Source: an uncultured Lachnospiraceae bacterium (GTDB taxonomy: Bacteria; Bacillota; Clostridia; Lachnospirales; Lachnospiraceae). From it: a stretch of 64,000 bases of DNA. This document shows, one piece after another, positions 63,891 through 64,000 of the stretch. Position 1 is the stretch's first letter. Each line of letters begins with the position of its first letter. The stretch is taken from NCBI GenBank assembly GCA_946552115.1, contig CAMNRH010000003.1, positions 1 through 64,000 of the forward strand, written 5' to 3'. A program made the translations under genes and the position numbers. The notes below the pieces were generated by a model. The model searched no databases, was not told the origin of the DNA, and saw only the letters and a list, made by a program, of their open reading frames with translations.

Positions 63891-64000
63891 TTTAACCGAA
63901 AAACCTGTAGTAATCAAGAATGATGTATGGATAGGAGCGAATGTGGTTGTATTGCGCGGCGTGACTGTTGGAAATGGCGCAGTTTTGGCTGCCGGCGCTA
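63880..64000 (+). CDS. Hexapeptide-repeat acyltransferase, continuation (runs off window)
   Basis: Read from 63880, the +1 frame gives [12 protein letters not shown] then [19 protein letters not shown] and continues past the window. These are the typical WIGANVVV and [14 protein letters not shown] repeats of maltose/galactoside acetyltransferase-like proteins. It is the second half of the gene at 63594. Confidence 0.85.

Overview
The window looks like chromosome from a Gram-positive Clostridia member, most likely a Lachnospiraceae-type gut anaerobe. This rests on strong AGGAGG ribosome sites, frequent TTG/GTG starts, secreted wall enzymes carrying fibronectin-III and SH3 repeats, CDP-glycerol/LicD polymer genes and a Firmicutes-type holin-like toxin. 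The assignment is an inference. I saw no rRNA, tRNA, CRISPR array, transposase or integrase. All coordinates and motifs were read by eye; no database search was run.

Layout. 0-5.3 kb: the 3' end of an alpha/beta hydrolase, a rhodanese plus CoA-disulfide-reductase-like pair facing a Crp/Fnr-family regulator, then a glyoxalase-fold protein, a GyrI-like protein and a P-loop protein. 5.3-10.6 kb: a polyamine uptake operon, with an XRE-cupin regulator followed by potA, potB, potC and potD. 10.6-16.4 kb: a flavoprotein and a peptide-resistance-type ABC exporter operon on the minus strand, divergent from a response regulator and histidine kinase. Four 11-bp-phased direct repeats lie between the two units. 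16.4-24.3 kb: three large secreted cell-wall enzymes (L,D-transpeptidase, GH25 muramidase, glucosaminidase-like). A complete type I toxin-antitoxin locus sits between the second and third.

24.3-64 kb: a large surface-glycan locus, all on the plus strand. The first half (25.9-39.4 kb) is teichoic-acid-like: a WbaP-type initiating transferase, three CDP-glycerol glycerophosphotransferase-family proteins, a TagD-like cytidylyltransferase and four LicD-family genes that appear to be two copies of a canonical-plus-degenerate pair. The second half (39.4-64 kb) looks more AT-rich. It holds a membrane-bound nucleotide-sugar dehydratase, two polymerase/ligase-like membrane proteins, a second initiating transferase, a nonulosonic (legionaminic/sialic-like) acid pathway (NeuC, LegC-type aminotransferase, GDP-sugar-type nucleotidyltransferase, NeuD, NeuB, a cytidylyltransferase-like protein, a second divergent NeuB and a YhcH protein), an unusual aldolase/decarboxylase/aminotransferase trio and a Wzz-like protein.

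The right end holds an acylation module: an MBOAT acyltransferase, an SGNH/AlgX-like partner and a hexapeptide acyltransferase. Both transferases are interrupted by a run of exactly ten G residues. Each would be restored by loss of one G, so the module looks like a two-switch phase-variable glycan-decoration system. This is the most notable observation in the window.
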